From positions 124,001 to 188,000 of the forward strand of contig JBBCIY010000013.1 of NCBI GenBank assembly GCA_037189645.1: DNA of 64,000 nucleotides. Reading direction: 5' to 3'. Below, one piece after another: positions 1 through 8,852 of the stretch; within the stretch, counting starts at the first letter, position 1, and every line of letters starts with the position of its first letter. The stretch is from Taishania sp037189645 (lineage in GTDB: Bacteria; Bacteroidota; Bacteroidia; Flavobacteriales_D; Crocinitomicaceae). The position numbers were made by a program, and so were the translations under genes. Below the pieces are notes generated by a model that worked only from the letters and a program-made list of their open reading frames with translations, had not been told where the DNA came from and made no database searches.

Positions 1-441
1 ATTATGAGACACATAATAATCCCAAAAAATACCATCTTTTACTATCTGATCAATTTTATAGGAAGAATTTCCCATTTCAACCAACTGTTGTTTCAATTCC
101 GCGATGGGGAAAAAACCAATTGTGTTATACAAAAGAAACGCACCTATCCCCGCTGAAAAATAAAAAATAAAATAGCGTTTTGCCCCCCAGACCCGTTCGA
201 GGTGAGATCCGAACATTACCAGCATGAACATATTGAAAAATATATGAAAAATGCCGTCAAGACTATGAGAGAACATGTGAGTTACAAGCTGAAAGGGCTG
301 AAACAAAGGGGAGTTTATAAAATGTGCCGCAAAGAAGCTGTGCAGGTCCCCGCCTGACTGATAATCAATATATGTGGCCACATACATCAGGATATTGATA
401 ATCAGTATATTTTTGGTTACTATCGGAATATTATTAAACAT
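1..441 (-). CDS. Rhomboid family intramembrane serine protease, N-terminal part
   Basis: The minus strand reads from an ATG at 441 to the window edge without a stop, giving 147 residues of an incomplete protein. It has hydrophobic segments at about residues 8-18, 55-80 and 85-105, and the stretch HIFFNMFML, matching the HxxxN motif of the second membrane helix of rhomboid proteases (His and Asn of the oxyanion region). The catalytic GxSG serine and the last histidine would lie beyond the window, so activity cannot be judged. Rhomboids cleave transmembrane segments inside the inner membrane. The start is five bases after the mutL stop, so the two are probably one transcript; mutL followed by rhomboid genes is, as I recall, a common order in Bacteroidota. 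Confidence 0.85.
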   Translation of the reverse strand, partial: MFNNIPIVTKNILIINILMYVATYIDYQSGGDLHSFFAAHFINSPLFQPFQLVTHMFSHSLDGIFHIFFNMFMLVMFGSHLERVWGAKRYFIFYFSAGIGAFLLYNTIGFFPIAELKQQLVEMGNSSYKIDQIVKDGIFWDYYVSHN

Positions 442-446
442 CTTTT

Positions 447-2291
447 CTAAAATAATTGCTGTATTTCTGTTAACGGGATTGTTTTCAGGATTAATTTACC
501 TCCCGGGGTATAGACATGTTCCGCGCATTGGAACAAAGATTCGGTCAGGTGTGCCACGCTCTCCTTACTGCTTGAAATGACCTTGGACGTGCCTGCATTT
601 CTGGCAATGTTCGAGATCAGCACATGTGCGATTTCGCCTTTGTCAATTTCTGTAAATGACAACTGTTCAAGTATCGAGTCAACACACTCATTGATAGCTT
701 CTTCCTCCAGCACAGCAGGTACTGCATTCAACAGCAGCATCCCATTCTGAATGGTGCTTTCGAATCCTAATCGGCCCAGCAATACGGAATGACTTTCCCA
801 GGTCGCCGTCTCTCCGGAAGAAACCTCCTTTTCGTAAGGAAATAACAATGTCTGAGAAGCAATGGGATGCACAATGAACTCTTTCATCATGGAATCGTAG
901 ATGATCCGTTCATAAGCACGTTTACCGTGAACCACCATCAGGCCAGTTTTGGTTGGAAAGAAAAGGTACGGTGAGCGAAGAATGAACTGATCAAATTGAG
1001 CAGTTTCTTCCTCTTCTATCGAAATCACCTGCTGAACGTCTTCTTCTTTTTCCTCTATCCCGTCCACATCGTAAAAATTTTCCCAATCCTGCTGCGCAGT
1101 CTTGTTTGTCCCAAATCCCTGCTGGTTAAGTGCCTTATTCGCTGAAGCATATGAATTGGTCTTTGAACTGCTTTTTGTCTCCGCAGAGAATGGGTTATAG
1201 TTTGGATTAACCTGTATCTGCGGTTGAACAGCAGGTTTCGAATGCATCTCATAAGGCAGGTCAAAACTTTGCTCACGATCAAAATCGAGGGTCGGTGCGA
1301 TGTTATATTTCCCCAATGCCTGGCGGATAGAGCTTACCAGGATGGAGTAAATGTATTTGTCTTCCTCAAATTTTATTTCCGTCTTCGTAGGATGAACATT
1401 GACGTCTATTTTTGACGGGTCAATTTCAAAATATAAAAAATAACCGGGATAGGTCTTCGGCGGAATCAATCCGTCAAATGCTTTGTTCACCGCATTATTA
1501 AAGTAAGCATCTCTGAAAAAACGATTGTTTACAAACAAGAACTGCTCTCCCCTGGTCTTCTTCGCAAACTCAGGTTTGATCACATACCCGGTAACCTTTA
1601 CAATCGTCGTTTCTTCATTTATCGGAACGAGGCGCTCATTTTGGCGGTCCCCGATGATATCTACAATCCGTTTACGGAGAACGACACTTCTGAGGTTATA
1701 TACTTCCGTTCCATTGTGTGTCAGGATCAGGTGAATATCGGGATGTGCCAATGCGATGCGTTCAAACTCCTCCCGTATATGACGGAATTCCACATCGTTC
1801 GACTTCAGAAAATTTCTCCTGGCGGGGACATTGTAAAACAGGTTCTTTACCTCAAAGCTCGTTCCTTTATTGCAAACCGTTTCTTCCTTTGATACGATTT
1901 CACTCCCCTCAATCAGTACTTTTGTTCCGGTATCTTCCCCTTCCTGCCTGGTTTGCAGCGTTACATGAGCGATCGCCGCGATGCTGGCCAACGCTTCGCC
2001 TCTGAAGCCTTTTGTCTGTAAGGCAAACAAATCATCGGTCTTATGAATCTTACTGGTCGCATGGCGAAGAAAGCATTTCTCAGCATCGTCCGCATTCATT
2101 CCTTTACCATCATCCATTACCTGGATCAGCGTCTTTCCTGCATCCTTGATGTGTACCTGTATCTTTTCAGCACCGGCGTCAATAGCGTTTTCCACCAGCT
2201 CTTTCACAACAGAAGCGGGGCGCTGAATCACCTCTCCTGCTGCAATCTGGTTGGCTATATGGTCCGGAAGCACCGAAATTATACTCTGCAT
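447..2291 (-). CDS. mutL: DNA mismatch repair protein MutL
   Basis: 614 residues. The N-terminal GHKL ATPase is clear: VVKELVENAIDAGA near residue 30 (Mg-binding Asn/Glu), DDGKGM near 60 and TKGFRGEAL near 95. A variable linker (about 340-430) precedes the C-terminal dimerisation domain. MutL couples MutS mismatch recognition to strand incision. In endonuclease-type MutLs the C-terminal domain carries DQHAxxExxxxE; here the aligned stretch reads VVHGKRAYERIIYD, without the Asp and the metal-binding His. The late CPHGRP motif aligns with TPGGKL. The protein may therefore lack endonuclease activity, although relaxed motifs may be usual in this phylum. The rhomboid gene follows after five bases and the nitroreductase gene lies upstream on the same strand. 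Confidence 0.97.
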   Translation of the reverse strand: MQSIISVLPDHIANQIAAGEVIQRPASVVKELVENAIDAGAEKIQVHIKDAGKTLIQVMDDGKGMNADDAEKCFLRHATSKIHKTDDLFALQTKGFRGEALASIAAIAHVTLQTRQEGEDTGTKVLIEGSEIVSKEETVCNKGTSFEVKNLFYNVPARRNFLKSNDVEFRHIREEFERIALAHPDIHLILTHNGTEVYNLRSVVLRKRIVDIIGDRQNERLVPINEETTIVKVTGYVIKPEFAKKTRGEQFLFVNNRFFRDAYFNNAVNKAFDGLIPPKTYPGYFLYFEIDPSKIDVNVHPTKTEIKFEEDKYIYSILVSSIRQALGKYNIAPTLDFDREQSFDLPYEMHSKPAVQPQIQVNPNYNPFSAETKSSSKTNSYASANKALNQQGFGTNKTAQQDWENFYDVDGIEEKEEDVQQVISIEEEETAQFDQFILRSPYLFFPTKTGLMVVHGKRAYERIIYDSMMKEFIVHPIASQTLLFPYEKEVSSGETATWESHSVLLGRLGFESTIQNGMLLLNAVPAVLEEEAINECVDSILEQLSFTEIDKGEIAHVLISNIARNAGTSKVISSSKESVAHLTESLFQCAEHVYTPGGKLILKTIPLTEIQQLF

Positions 2292-2316
2292 TTTCTTTCC
2301 AATTACAATTAACTGA

Positions 2317-2907
2317 TTATTCTTCCGAAACCCATTTTGTCACGTATTCCAATGGCTTGCGATGTGCTTTCGGCCATTCGATATCAGGATACCCCACATA
2401 GAATAACCCCAGGCACTTATCCTGTTCTCCCAACTCAAGAAAATCATTCATTTCCTTGGTATAAATCAGTTTCGGCGTCGACCAGAACCCTCCCAATCCG
2501 TATGCTGTACAGGTCAGGTACATGTTCTGAATGGCACAGGCTACGGCTTCCACTTCTTCCAGCTCCATGATTTTACTTTCGGGCTGTCTTACCATTGAAA
2601 CAGCTATCACTACAGAGGAACGCAAAGGACGGGAAACAAGTTTAGCCAATTTCATATCGTTCTGCAATTCTGCCGGAATGACTTCCAAATACGTTTTTCC
2701 CAGGAAATCACTCAATTTCTGAAGACCACCTTCCGTAAACACGTGAAACCTCCACGGCTGGGTATTTCCATGGGTAGGCGCCCATAGAGCATTATTGATA
2801 ATTAACTCTATCTGCTCCCGGTGAACTTTCCTGGAACTGTATTGTTCCGGAAAAATTGTCCGCCTGTTACGGATTAATTCTGTTATTTCTGAAAGATTGT
2901 ATTTCAT
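2317..2907 (-). CDS. Nitroreductase family protein (FMN-dependent oxidoreductase)
   Basis: 196 residues, the usual size for a small nitroreductase. The N-terminal region has the family pattern I-R-N-R-R-T followed by ALWAPTHGNTQPWRF (about 39-54), where Arg and the N-Q-P-W segment contact FMN. The GLGGFW stretch near 135 is the second conserved loop. These flavoproteins reduce quinones, nitro compounds or enals with NAD(P)H; the substrate cannot be read from sequence. The gene is 25 bases upstream of mutL on the same strand, so read-through is likely. A -7-like box lies at 2946-2953 about 40 bases before the start. Confidence 0.9.
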   Translation of the reverse strand: MKYNLSEITELIRNRRTIFPEQYSSRKVHREQIELIINNALWAPTHGNTQPWRFHVFTEGGLQKLSDFLGKTYLEVIPAELQNDMKLAKLVSRPLRSSVVIAVSMVRQPESKIMELEEVEAVACAIQNMYLTCTAYGLGGFWSTPKLIYTKEMNDFLELGEQDKCLGLFYVGYPDIEWPKAHRKPLEYVTKWVSEE

Positions 2908-2945
2908 ATCTGCAACTGTCCATTTCTGGTTTGAAGTAATGATTG

Positions 2946-2953
2946 CAAAAATA
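2946..2953 (-). promoter_or_regulatory. Candidate -7 box for the nitroreductase gene
   Basis: The minus strand reads TATTTTTG, matching the Bacteroidota -7 consensus TAnnTTTG, 38 bases before the ATG. No convincing -33 TTTG is present at 19 bases, so the assignment rests on one box. Confidence 0.35.
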
Positions 2954-3028
2954 GTAAAATTTAAGGAGAGGGACGGAGTAATTCAAGGTTTTTAACGTGA
3001 ATCGGTTAAGGTTCAATCACATCGCCAT

Positions 3029-3044
3029 ATCGCAATATTGCGAT
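3029..3044. repeat. Palindrome ATCGCAATATTGCGAT, copy 1
   Basis: Perfect 16-base inverted repeat without a loop, in the intergenic region upstream of the RNR operon. It belongs to a set of five (3029, 6565, 8853, 23436, 36078). It lacks a T-run and so is not a terminator. It resembles a dimeric repressor operator. Confidence 0.8.
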
Positions 3045-3241
3045 GTAGCAGTTTAACATCATACGCACTTTATTTCTTACCTAAAAAAGTTCACTTTTGC
3101 AATACCAAATTTCAATCATTTTGCAATAATTTGTAAACTTTTTCAGTGTTGATAAATTTTATATTATTAAAAATCAATATTTTAAATATAAAAACCTGTA
3201 AACTTTTTAAATTTTATTTTTTAATTAGTTGTTTAATAATT

Positions 3242-3249
3242 TACATTTG
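3242..3249 (+). promoter_or_regulatory. Candidate -7 box of the RNR operon
   Basis: TACATTTG matches TAnnTTTG and lies 41 bases before the first ATG of the RNR operon. No clear -33 element at the standard distance. Confidence 0.45.
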
Positions 3250-3290
3250 TAAGCCAAAGCAAAGAAACCAACTTTTCAATTAATCAGCGT

Positions 3291-3815
3291 ATGGAAACCG
3301 TGGAAAAAGATAAGATCGAACATGCAGGAGAAGAAAAAAGTATCGCTCCGGTTCCTTTTCCTGTTAACCGGCCTGTTGCTTTAGAAGCAGAAGTTGTCCG
3401 TTTTCAAAACAACAAGGAAAAATGGATTGCATTTATCGGGCTCATTGATGGCCGTCCCTATGAAATTTTCACCGGCCTCCTGGACGATGAAGACGGTATT
3501 GCCATCCCCCGGTGGGTTGACAACGGATACATTATCAAAGACAAAGAAAGTGACGGAAGCTCGCGTTATGACTTTCAATACAAAAATACACGCGGTTACA
3601 AAACAACCATTGAAGGGTTGTCTTACAAATTCAATCCTGAATACTGGAATTACGCAAAATTACTTTCCGGTACCTTACGCTACGGAATGCCGATTGAAAA
3701 AGTGGTTGAGCTGATCAACAGCTTACAGCTGGACGGAAATATCAATACCTGGAAAAACGGTGTGGCGAGGGCTTTAAAACGCTACATTCCGGGATGCACA
3801 GACGAAGAACAGTAG
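3291..3815 (+). CDS. Stand-alone ribonucleotide reductase C-terminal (TSCPD-like) module
   Basis: 174 residues. From about residue 28 the sequence follows the C-terminal region I recall from large Bacteroidota ribonucleotide reductases: RPVALEAEVVRF, a GRPYEIFTG segment, YNTRGYKTTIEGL-like strands, then YWNYAKLLSGTLRYGMP and NTWKNGVARALKRYIPG. In those proteins it follows the catalytic barrel and ends in a Cys pair; here the end is YIPGCTDEEQ without the pair. It is encoded directly before nrdB and nrdA, and the nrdA product is short with its own C-terminal CSSC. I infer an accessory subunit that assembles with NrdA, but its role is unproven. It could be the remnant of a fused class I or II chain. 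Confidence 0.75.
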   Translation: METVEKDKIEHAGEEKSIAPVPFPVNRPVALEAEVVRFQNNKEKWIAFIGLIDGRPYEIFTGLLDDEDGIAIPRWVDNGYIIKDKESDGSSRYDFQYKNTRGYKTTIEGLSYKFNPEYWNYAKLLSGTLRYGMPIEKVVELINSLQLDGNINTWKNGVARALKRYIPGCTDEEQ

Positions 3816-3845
3816 AATAATATTAATCATTTAAGCAGTAAGATC

Positions 3846-4820
3846 ATGAGCATTTTTGACAAAAGAATGAATTACAAGCCTTTCGAATATCCGGAGGTTC
3901 TGAAATTCACTGAAGCAATCAACAAATCATTCTGGGTGCACAGCGAAGTTGACTTCACAGCTGATACACAAGACTTTCACTCCAACCTGACAATGGCAGA
4001 ACGCACTGCGATTAAACATAGTTTACTGGCGATTGCCCAGATTGAAGTTGCCGTTAAAACATTTTGGGGAAACATTTACCTGCACTTTCCCAAACCTGAA
4101 TTCAACGGACTGGGAAGTACATTCGCTGAATGCGAATTCCGTCATTCCGAAGCATACTCACGCCTGCTGGAAGTCTTAGGATACAACAACGAATTCCAGA
4201 AATTAATGGAGATTCCTGTCATCAAAGAGCGGGTAGAGTACCTTTCAGGCGTTTTGCAGGATACACGTTCTGAAGACAGGAAAAAATATGTGGTATCGCT
4301 GATCCTCTTCTCTATCCTGATCGAAAATGTGTCCTTATTCAGTCAATTTGCGATCATTTTATCCTTTACACGGTTCAAAGGATACATGAAGAACGTGAGC
4401 AACATCATCGCCTGGACTTCCGTTGACGAGCAGATTCACGCAAACGGAGGAATTTACATCGTAAATACGATCCGGGAGGAGTTTCCTGACTTCTTCGATG
4501 CAGATACCGTTGCTCTCATCCGTAAAACGGTAGAAGAATCAATCGAGGTGGAACGCAAAATCCTTGACTGGATCTTTATAGAAGGAGAAATTGACATCAT
4601 TAACAAGAAAGACTTATTGAACTTCATGAAATTCCGCGTGGATGAAAGCATGAAACAAATCGGGTTTGACCCCATTTTTAACGTGACAAACACAGAATAC
4701 CAGCCGATGAGCTGGTTTGAAGAGGAAGTTTTTGCAAACAGCCTGGATGATTTCTTTGCAAAACGGCCCGTTGATTATACAAAACATGATAAAAGCATTA
4801 CTGCTGACGATTTATTTTAA
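3846..4820 (+). CDS. nrdB: Ribonucleoside-diphosphate reductase small (radical) subunit NrdB
   Basis: 324 residues with a ferritin-like fold. The dimetal ligands expected for class I R2 are visible: Glu67 in AQIEVAV, Glu97 and His100 in EFRHSEAY, Glu160 in IENVSL, and Glu195/His198 in DEQIH. Tyr104, in the place of E. coli Tyr122, is present, so a tyrosyl radical is possible. The first ligand is Glu rather than the Asp of E. coli. There is no N-terminal ATP-cone. R2 supplies the radical that NrdA uses to reduce ribonucleotides to deoxyribonucleotides in the cytoplasm. It lies 30 bases after the RNR-module gene and 16 before nrdA, so the three form one operon. Confidence 0.95.
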   Translation: MSIFDKRMNYKPFEYPEVLKFTEAINKSFWVHSEVDFTADTQDFHSNLTMAERTAIKHSLLAIAQIEVAVKTFWGNIYLHFPKPEFNGLGSTFAECEFRHSEAYSRLLEVLGYNNEFQKLMEIPVIKERVEYLSGVLQDTRSEDRKKYVVSLILFSILIENVSLFSQFAIILSFTRFKGYMKNVSNIIAWTSVDEQIHANGGIYIVNTIREEFPDFFDADTVALIRKTVEESIEVERKILDWIFIEGEIDIINKKDLLNFMKFRVDESMKQIGFDPIFNVTNTEYQPMSWFEEEVFANSLDDFFAKRPVDYTKHDKSITADDLF

Positions 4821-4836
4821 TAACCTAACACATTGA

Positions 4837-6486
4837 ATGATGGAAAGACTGTGGTGGAAAAATTCCGAAAGCGAACAAATATTAAACAGAGGATACCTGT
4901 TGAAAGGGGAAACAGTTGAAGGTGCGATTGACCGTATCTGTGAAGCAGCTGCAAAAAGACTGTATAAACCTGAGTTAAAAGAAGCATTCGTCGAAATGAT
5001 CGAACGCGGATGGATGAGTTTAAGCTCCCCGATATGGGCAAATATGGGAACCGAAAGGGGCTTGCCGATCTCCTGCTTCAATGTCCATGTACCAGACAGC
5101 ATCGAATCGATTACCCACAAACTGGGTGAAGTGATCATGCAAACAAAAACAGGAGGCGGAACATCCGGATACTTCGGGGATCTCCGTGCGAGAGGGAGCG
5201 CCGTGACGGACAACGGAAAGAGCAGTGGAGCAGTCAGCTTCATGAAATTATTCGACGCTGCAATGGATACAATTTCACAGGGAGGTGTCCGCCGGGGAGC
5301 ATTTGCCGCTTACCTGGACATTGATCATCCGGATTGTGAAGAATTCATCCAGATAAAAAGTATCGGTAACCCGATCCAGAATTTATTCTTTGGAGTATGC
5401 GTTCCCGATTACTGGATGCAGGAAATGATCGATGGCGACATGGAAAAGCGCGAATTGTGGGCAAAAATATTAGAAAGCCGGCAGCAAAAAGGACTGCCGT
5501 ACATTTTCTTTACTGACAATGTAAACAGGAATAAGCCACAGGTATACAAAGATCATAACCTGAGCATTAATGCGAGTAATCTATGTTCAGAGATCATGTT
5601 ACCTTCTACTGCCGACGAGTCATTTATCTGCTGCCTTTCTTCAATGAATCTGGAGTTATATGACGAATGGAAAGATACGGAAGCTGTAAAACTGGCAATC
5701 TTTTTCCTGGATGCTGTATTACAGGAATTCATTGCAAAAACGGAAGGCAACTATTACCTGGCTGCCGCGAATACATTCGCCAAACGTCACAGGGCATTGG
5801 GTCTTGGTGTGCTTGGATGGCATTCATTGCTGCAAAAGCGCATGATTCCTTTTGAAGGATTAGAAGCGAAACAACTGACAAATGAAATATTCAGCTATCT
5901 GAGTGAAAAAACGGAAAAAGCAACCCAGGAGCTGGCAAGAATCTATGGAGAACCAGAACTGTTGAAAGGTTACGGAAGACGTAATACCACTACGATGGCA
6001 ATCGCTCCAACAACCTCATCATCCGCGATTTTAGGGCAAACTTCTCCCGGAATCGAACCATTTAGCAGTAATTACTACAAAGCCGGGCTGGCAAAAGGGA
6101 ACTTCATGCGAAAAAATAAGTACCTGAAAGCTTTGCTGGAGGAAAAAGGAATTGATAACGAAGATATCTGGAGAAGCATCATGCTGAATGGAGGAAGTGT
6201 GCAGCACTTAAAGGAATTGACAGATTATGAAAAAGGTGTTTTCAAAACATTCAAAGAAATCAGCCAGCTGGAGATCATTCAACAGGCATCCATCCGTCAG
6301 AAATACGTTGATCAATCACAAAGCCTGAACATTAACATTCCTGCAGAGCTGCCAATCAAAGAAGTAAACAAATTACTGATCGAAGCCTGGAAGCTGGGAG
6401 TAAAGACACTGTATTACCAACGAAGTCAAAGCGTTTCAAAAGAACTGGTTACTGAGCTGGTAAGCTGCAGTAGCTGTGAAGCATAG
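4837..6486 (+). CDS. nrdA: Ribonucleoside-diphosphate reductase large (catalytic) subunit NrdA, short form
   Basis: 549 residues, much shorter than the roughly 760 of E. coli NrdA because the N-terminal ATP-cone is absent. The catalytic loop NLCSE holds Asn248, Cys250 (thiyl radical) and Glu252. The disulfide-forming cysteines are in ISCFN near residue 85 and CCLSSMNL near 268. The C-terminal CSSC is the swinging pair re-reduced by thioredoxin or glutaredoxin. No ATP-cone is present in NrdA, NrdB or the 174-residue partner, so dATP feedback through a cone is not expected from these genes. Two adjacent ATGs open the frame. The operon ends in a strong terminator at 6506-6541. Confidence 0.95.
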   Translation: MMERLWWKNSESEQILNRGYLLKGETVEGAIDRICEAAAKRLYKPELKEAFVEMIERGWMSLSSPIWANMGTERGLPISCFNVHVPDSIESITHKLGEVIMQTKTGGGTSGYFGDLRARGSAVTDNGKSSGAVSFMKLFDAAMDTISQGGVRRGAFAAYLDIDHPDCEEFIQIKSIGNPIQNLFFGVCVPDYWMQEMIDGDMEKRELWAKILESRQQKGLPYIFFTDNVNRNKPQVYKDHNLSINASNLCSEIMLPSTADESFICCLSSMNLELYDEWKDTEAVKLAIFFLDAVLQEFIAKTEGNYYLAAANTFAKRHRALGLGVLGWHSLLQKRMIPFEGLEAKQLTNEIFSYLSEKTEKATQELARIYGEPELLKGYGRRNTTTMAIAPTTSSSAILGQTSPGIEPFSSNYYKAGLAKGNFMRKNKYLKALLEEKGIDNEDIWRSIMLNGGSVQHLKELTDYEKGVFKTFKEISQLEIIQQASIRQKYVDQSQSLNINIPAELPIKEVNKLLIEAWKLGVKTLYYQRSQSVSKELVTELVSCSSCEA

Positions 6487-6505
6487 GATATAACAGATGT
6501 TCTTT

Positions 6506-6541
6506 AAAACCGTGCCCAATTTCTTGGGCACGGTTTTTTAT
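6506..6541 (+). terminator. Rho-independent terminator after nrdA
   Basis: A 14-base-pair perfect stem (6506-6519 with 6524-6537) and a TTTC tetraloop, with the T-run at the end of the right arm. It lies 20 bases after the nrdA stop. Confidence 0.92.
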
Positions 6542-6564
6542 TTTACCACTTAATAAATAGCATC

Positions 6565-6584
6565 ATATCGCAATATTGCGATAT
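6565..6584. repeat. Palindrome ATATCGCAATATTGCGATAT, copy 2
   Basis: Perfect 20-base inverted repeat between the nrdA terminator and the ArsR-family gene, about 100 bases before that gene's ATG. Position and symmetry fit an operator for the ArsR-type protein, but copies elsewhere make this only one of several explanations. Confidence 0.85.
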
Positions 6585-6686
6585 CAGCAATCTATCCAAA
6601 AAATACATTCCCCTCTTGCATCAATGAATATTATTTATTAAATTCAGGTATAATTTATTTATCTACCTTTTAAAACCAAAATTACT

Positions 6687-7103
6687 ATGGGTGCCACAAA
6701 ATATGAATTTTACACAGACGAACTGATCAACACCACTGAGCTTGTTAAAGCTATCGCTCATCCCGCCAGGTTAAAAGCGCTATTGATCATAGCAAATGAG
6801 ACAGATAGAGATGTTACATCAAAAGACATTTCAGAAGAGATAAGACTATCCCAGTCCACACTTTCCGTCCATTTAAAGAAACTATCTGATTCCGGACTTA
6901 TAAAAACCCGTGTCACAACAATAGAAAGCAGAAGTTGTCTGTGTTACCGGATCAATAAACCTGCCTTAAAGCATTTAGTGGAACTCCTGGAACACGTATT
7001 TACCAAAACAGATATGAAAAACGACGACAGGTACGAGTCATTCAACAGCTTTTATACGAAACTCAAATCTACCGTGGGATGGAACAGCTGTTTTGAAGCC
7101 TGA
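6687..7103 (+). CDS. ArsR/SmtB-like winged-helix transcription regulator
   Basis: 138 residues. The region LVKAIAHPARLKALLII (about 17-33) followed by TSKDISEEIRLSQSTLSVHLKKLSDSGLIKTR is a typical ArsR winged helix; SQSTLSVHLKKL is the recognition helix. The usual metal-binding ELCVCDL motif of the recognition helix is absent, and the only cysteines are near the SCLCYRI wing segment and at the end, so metal sensing is uncertain. It stands alone between two terminated or independent units, with a 20-base palindrome upstream that may be its own operator. The target genes are unknown. Confidence 0.85.
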   Translation: MGATKYEFYTDELINTTELVKAIAHPARLKALLIIANETDRDVTSKDISEEIRLSQSTLSVHLKKLSDSGLIKTRVTTIESRSCLCYRINKPALKHLVELLEHVFTKTDMKNDDRYESFNSFYTKLKSTVGWNSCFEA

Positions 7104-7168
7104 ACAACAGCTTCTCCTGTCAGAAACTTAAAAATCGCCTTCTATTCTTCATTTGAGGAAGAATCAGT

Positions 7169-7176
7169 TATCTTTG
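7169..7176 (+). promoter_or_regulatory. Candidate -7 box of prfC
   Basis: TATCTTTG matches TAnnTTTG and is 37 bases before the prfC ATG. A TTTG at 7152 is closer than the usual -33 spacing. Confidence 0.4.
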
Positions 7177-7213
7177 CACTCTGATTTTACGAGATTTCCT
7201 TAAAAATAAGTGC

Positions 7214-8806
7214 ATGAAGAACAGCGAAGCAGTAGAAAAGAGAAGAACCTTTGGTATTATCGCCCACCCGGATGCGGGAAAAACGACTTTAACTGAAAAG
7301 TTATTGCTATTTGGGGGCGCTATCCAAACGGCAGGAGCAGTAAAAAACAATAAGATTAAAAAAACTGCAACTTCTGACTTTATGGAAATCGAAAAGCAAC
7401 GGGGGATCTCAGTTGCTACTTCCGTAATGGCTTTTGAATACGCCAATAAGCAAGTCAATATCCTGGATACTCCCGGCCACAAAGACTTCGCAGAAGACAC
7501 GTATCGTACCCTTACAGCAGTAGACAGTGTTATTCTCGTAATTGACAGTGCCAACGGTGTCGAGTCACAAACGGAAAAACTCATGGAGGTCTGCCGCATG
7601 AGAAACACTCCGGTTATCATATATGTCAATAAGATGGACCGTGAAGGTAAGGACGCTTTCAGCCTGCTGGATGAACTGGAGGAAAAACTGGACATCACAG
7701 TGCGTCCTCTGACCTGGCCGATTGGTATGGGTGACCGTTTTAAAGGAGTCTATAACCTGCATGAACAAAACCTGAATTTATTCCAGGCAAACAAGACAAA
7801 AATTGTTGAAGATATCGTTACAATAAAAGACCTTACTGACCCTAAATTAGACGAGATCGTAGGAGAATCTTTTGCCAATGAGCTCCGTGAAGAAGTTGAA
7901 ATCATTAACGGAGTGTACGATGAATTTGACAGGAACAAGTATCTGGCGGGAGAATTGGCTCCAGTATTTTTCGGTTCTGCCGTAAACAATTTCGGAGTAA
8001 AGGAATTACTGGATACATTTATTGAGATTTCACCTTCTCCAAGAGGAAGAGAAACTGATATTCGCTTCATAGAACCAAGTGATCCGAAATTCACAGGTTT
8101 CATTTTTAAAATACACGCCAACCTGGATCCAAAACACAGGGACAGGGTCGCATTTTTACGCATTGTATCCGGTAAATTTGAACGCAATACTTTTTACACC
8201 CACGTACGTTCTGATAAAAAAATGAAGTTTCCCAATCCTACCTCTTTCATGGCCCAAGACAAATCAATAATCGACGAAGCCTTCCCGGGAGACGTAATAG
8301 GCCTGTACGATACAGGAAACTTTAAAATCGGCGACACGCTGACCGAAGGAGAAAAGCTACAATTCAAGGGCATACCGTCTTTCTCTCCTGAAATTTTCAT
8401 GGAACTGGAAAACCTGGACCCAATGAAATCCAAGCAGCTGGACAAGGGAATCCACCAATTAACGGATGAAGGAGTAGCCCAGATGTTCGTGATGCAACCC
8501 GGAAACAGAAAAATTGTCGGAACTGTCGGGCAGCTTCAATTTGAAGTCATACAATACCGCCTGGTTCACGAATATGGCGCAAATTGCCGTTTTACGCCCA
8601 GGAACTTCACAAAAGCTGTCTGGATTACAACTGAGAATTCAGAACAGTTAGAATCATTCAAACGGGCAAAAGGAAATTACATTGCAACGGATAAGGATGG
8701 CAACCTGGTCTTCCTTGCCGAAACACATTTTCTGTTACAAATGGCAGAACAGGATTATCCTGATATAACATTCCACAAAACGTCAGAGTTTAAGTTAGAA
8801 GCATAG
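7214..8806 (+). CDS. prfC: Peptide chain release factor 3 (RF3)
   Basis: 530 residues, typical for RF3. The GTPase domain starts with GIIAHPDAGKTTLTEKLL (P-loop near 14-25), then the switch region EKQRGISVATSV, the G3 motif DTPGHKDFAEDTYRTL and the G4 motif NKMDREG. The KNNKIKKTATSDFMEIE segment distinguishes RF3 from EF-G. The protein removes RF1/RF2 from the ribosome after peptide release and contributes to quality control. It is a single-gene unit, convergent with the minus-strand M14 gene; the 83 bases between contain palindrome copy 3 and no clear terminator. Confidence 0.97.
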   Translation: MKNSEAVEKRRTFGIIAHPDAGKTTLTEKLLLFGGAIQTAGAVKNNKIKKTATSDFMEIEKQRGISVATSVMAFEYANKQVNILDTPGHKDFAEDTYRTLTAVDSVILVIDSANGVESQTEKLMEVCRMRNTPVIIYVNKMDREGKDAFSLLDELEEKLDITVRPLTWPIGMGDRFKGVYNLHEQNLNLFQANKTKIVEDIVTIKDLTDPKLDEIVGESFANELREEVEIINGVYDEFDRNKYLAGELAPVFFGSAVNNFGVKELLDTFIEISPSPRGRETDIRFIEPSDPKFTGFIFKIHANLDPKHRDRVAFLRIVSGKFERNTFYTHVRSDKKMKFPNPTSFMAQDKSIIDEAFPGDVIGLYDTGNFKIGDTLTEGEKLQFKGIPSFSPEIFMELENLDPMKSKQLDKGIHQLTDEGVAQMFVMQPGNRKIVGTVGQLQFEVIQYRLVHEYGANCRFTPRNFTKAVWITTENSEQLESFKRAKGNYIATDKDGNLVFLAETHFLLQMAEQDYPDITFHKTSEFKLEA

Positions 8807-8852
8807 CGCATTCGGATTGGGAGCTTCCCCTGTCTTCTTTTCATTATCGTGA

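Larger units (their letters stand above)
2908..3290. other. Intergenic region between divergent nitroreductase and RNR operon
   Basis: This 383-base stretch has no plausible gene. It is very AT-rich from about 3060 to 3290, consistent with promoters for the diverging operons. It contains one palindrome copy (3029-3044), a -7-like box for the minus gene (2946-2953) and one for the RNR operon (3242-3249). The segment 3110-3200 has several stretches resembling TTTGTAAACTTTT (for example near 3130 and 3195), which may be regulator sites, but I cannot assign them. Confidence 0.6.

Noticed and set aside
3029..6584. Palindromes flanking the RNR operon as NrdR boxes
   Set aside because: NrdR boxes have an ACACTATATA-type sequence and come in pairs; these do not match, and other copies lie far from RNR genes.
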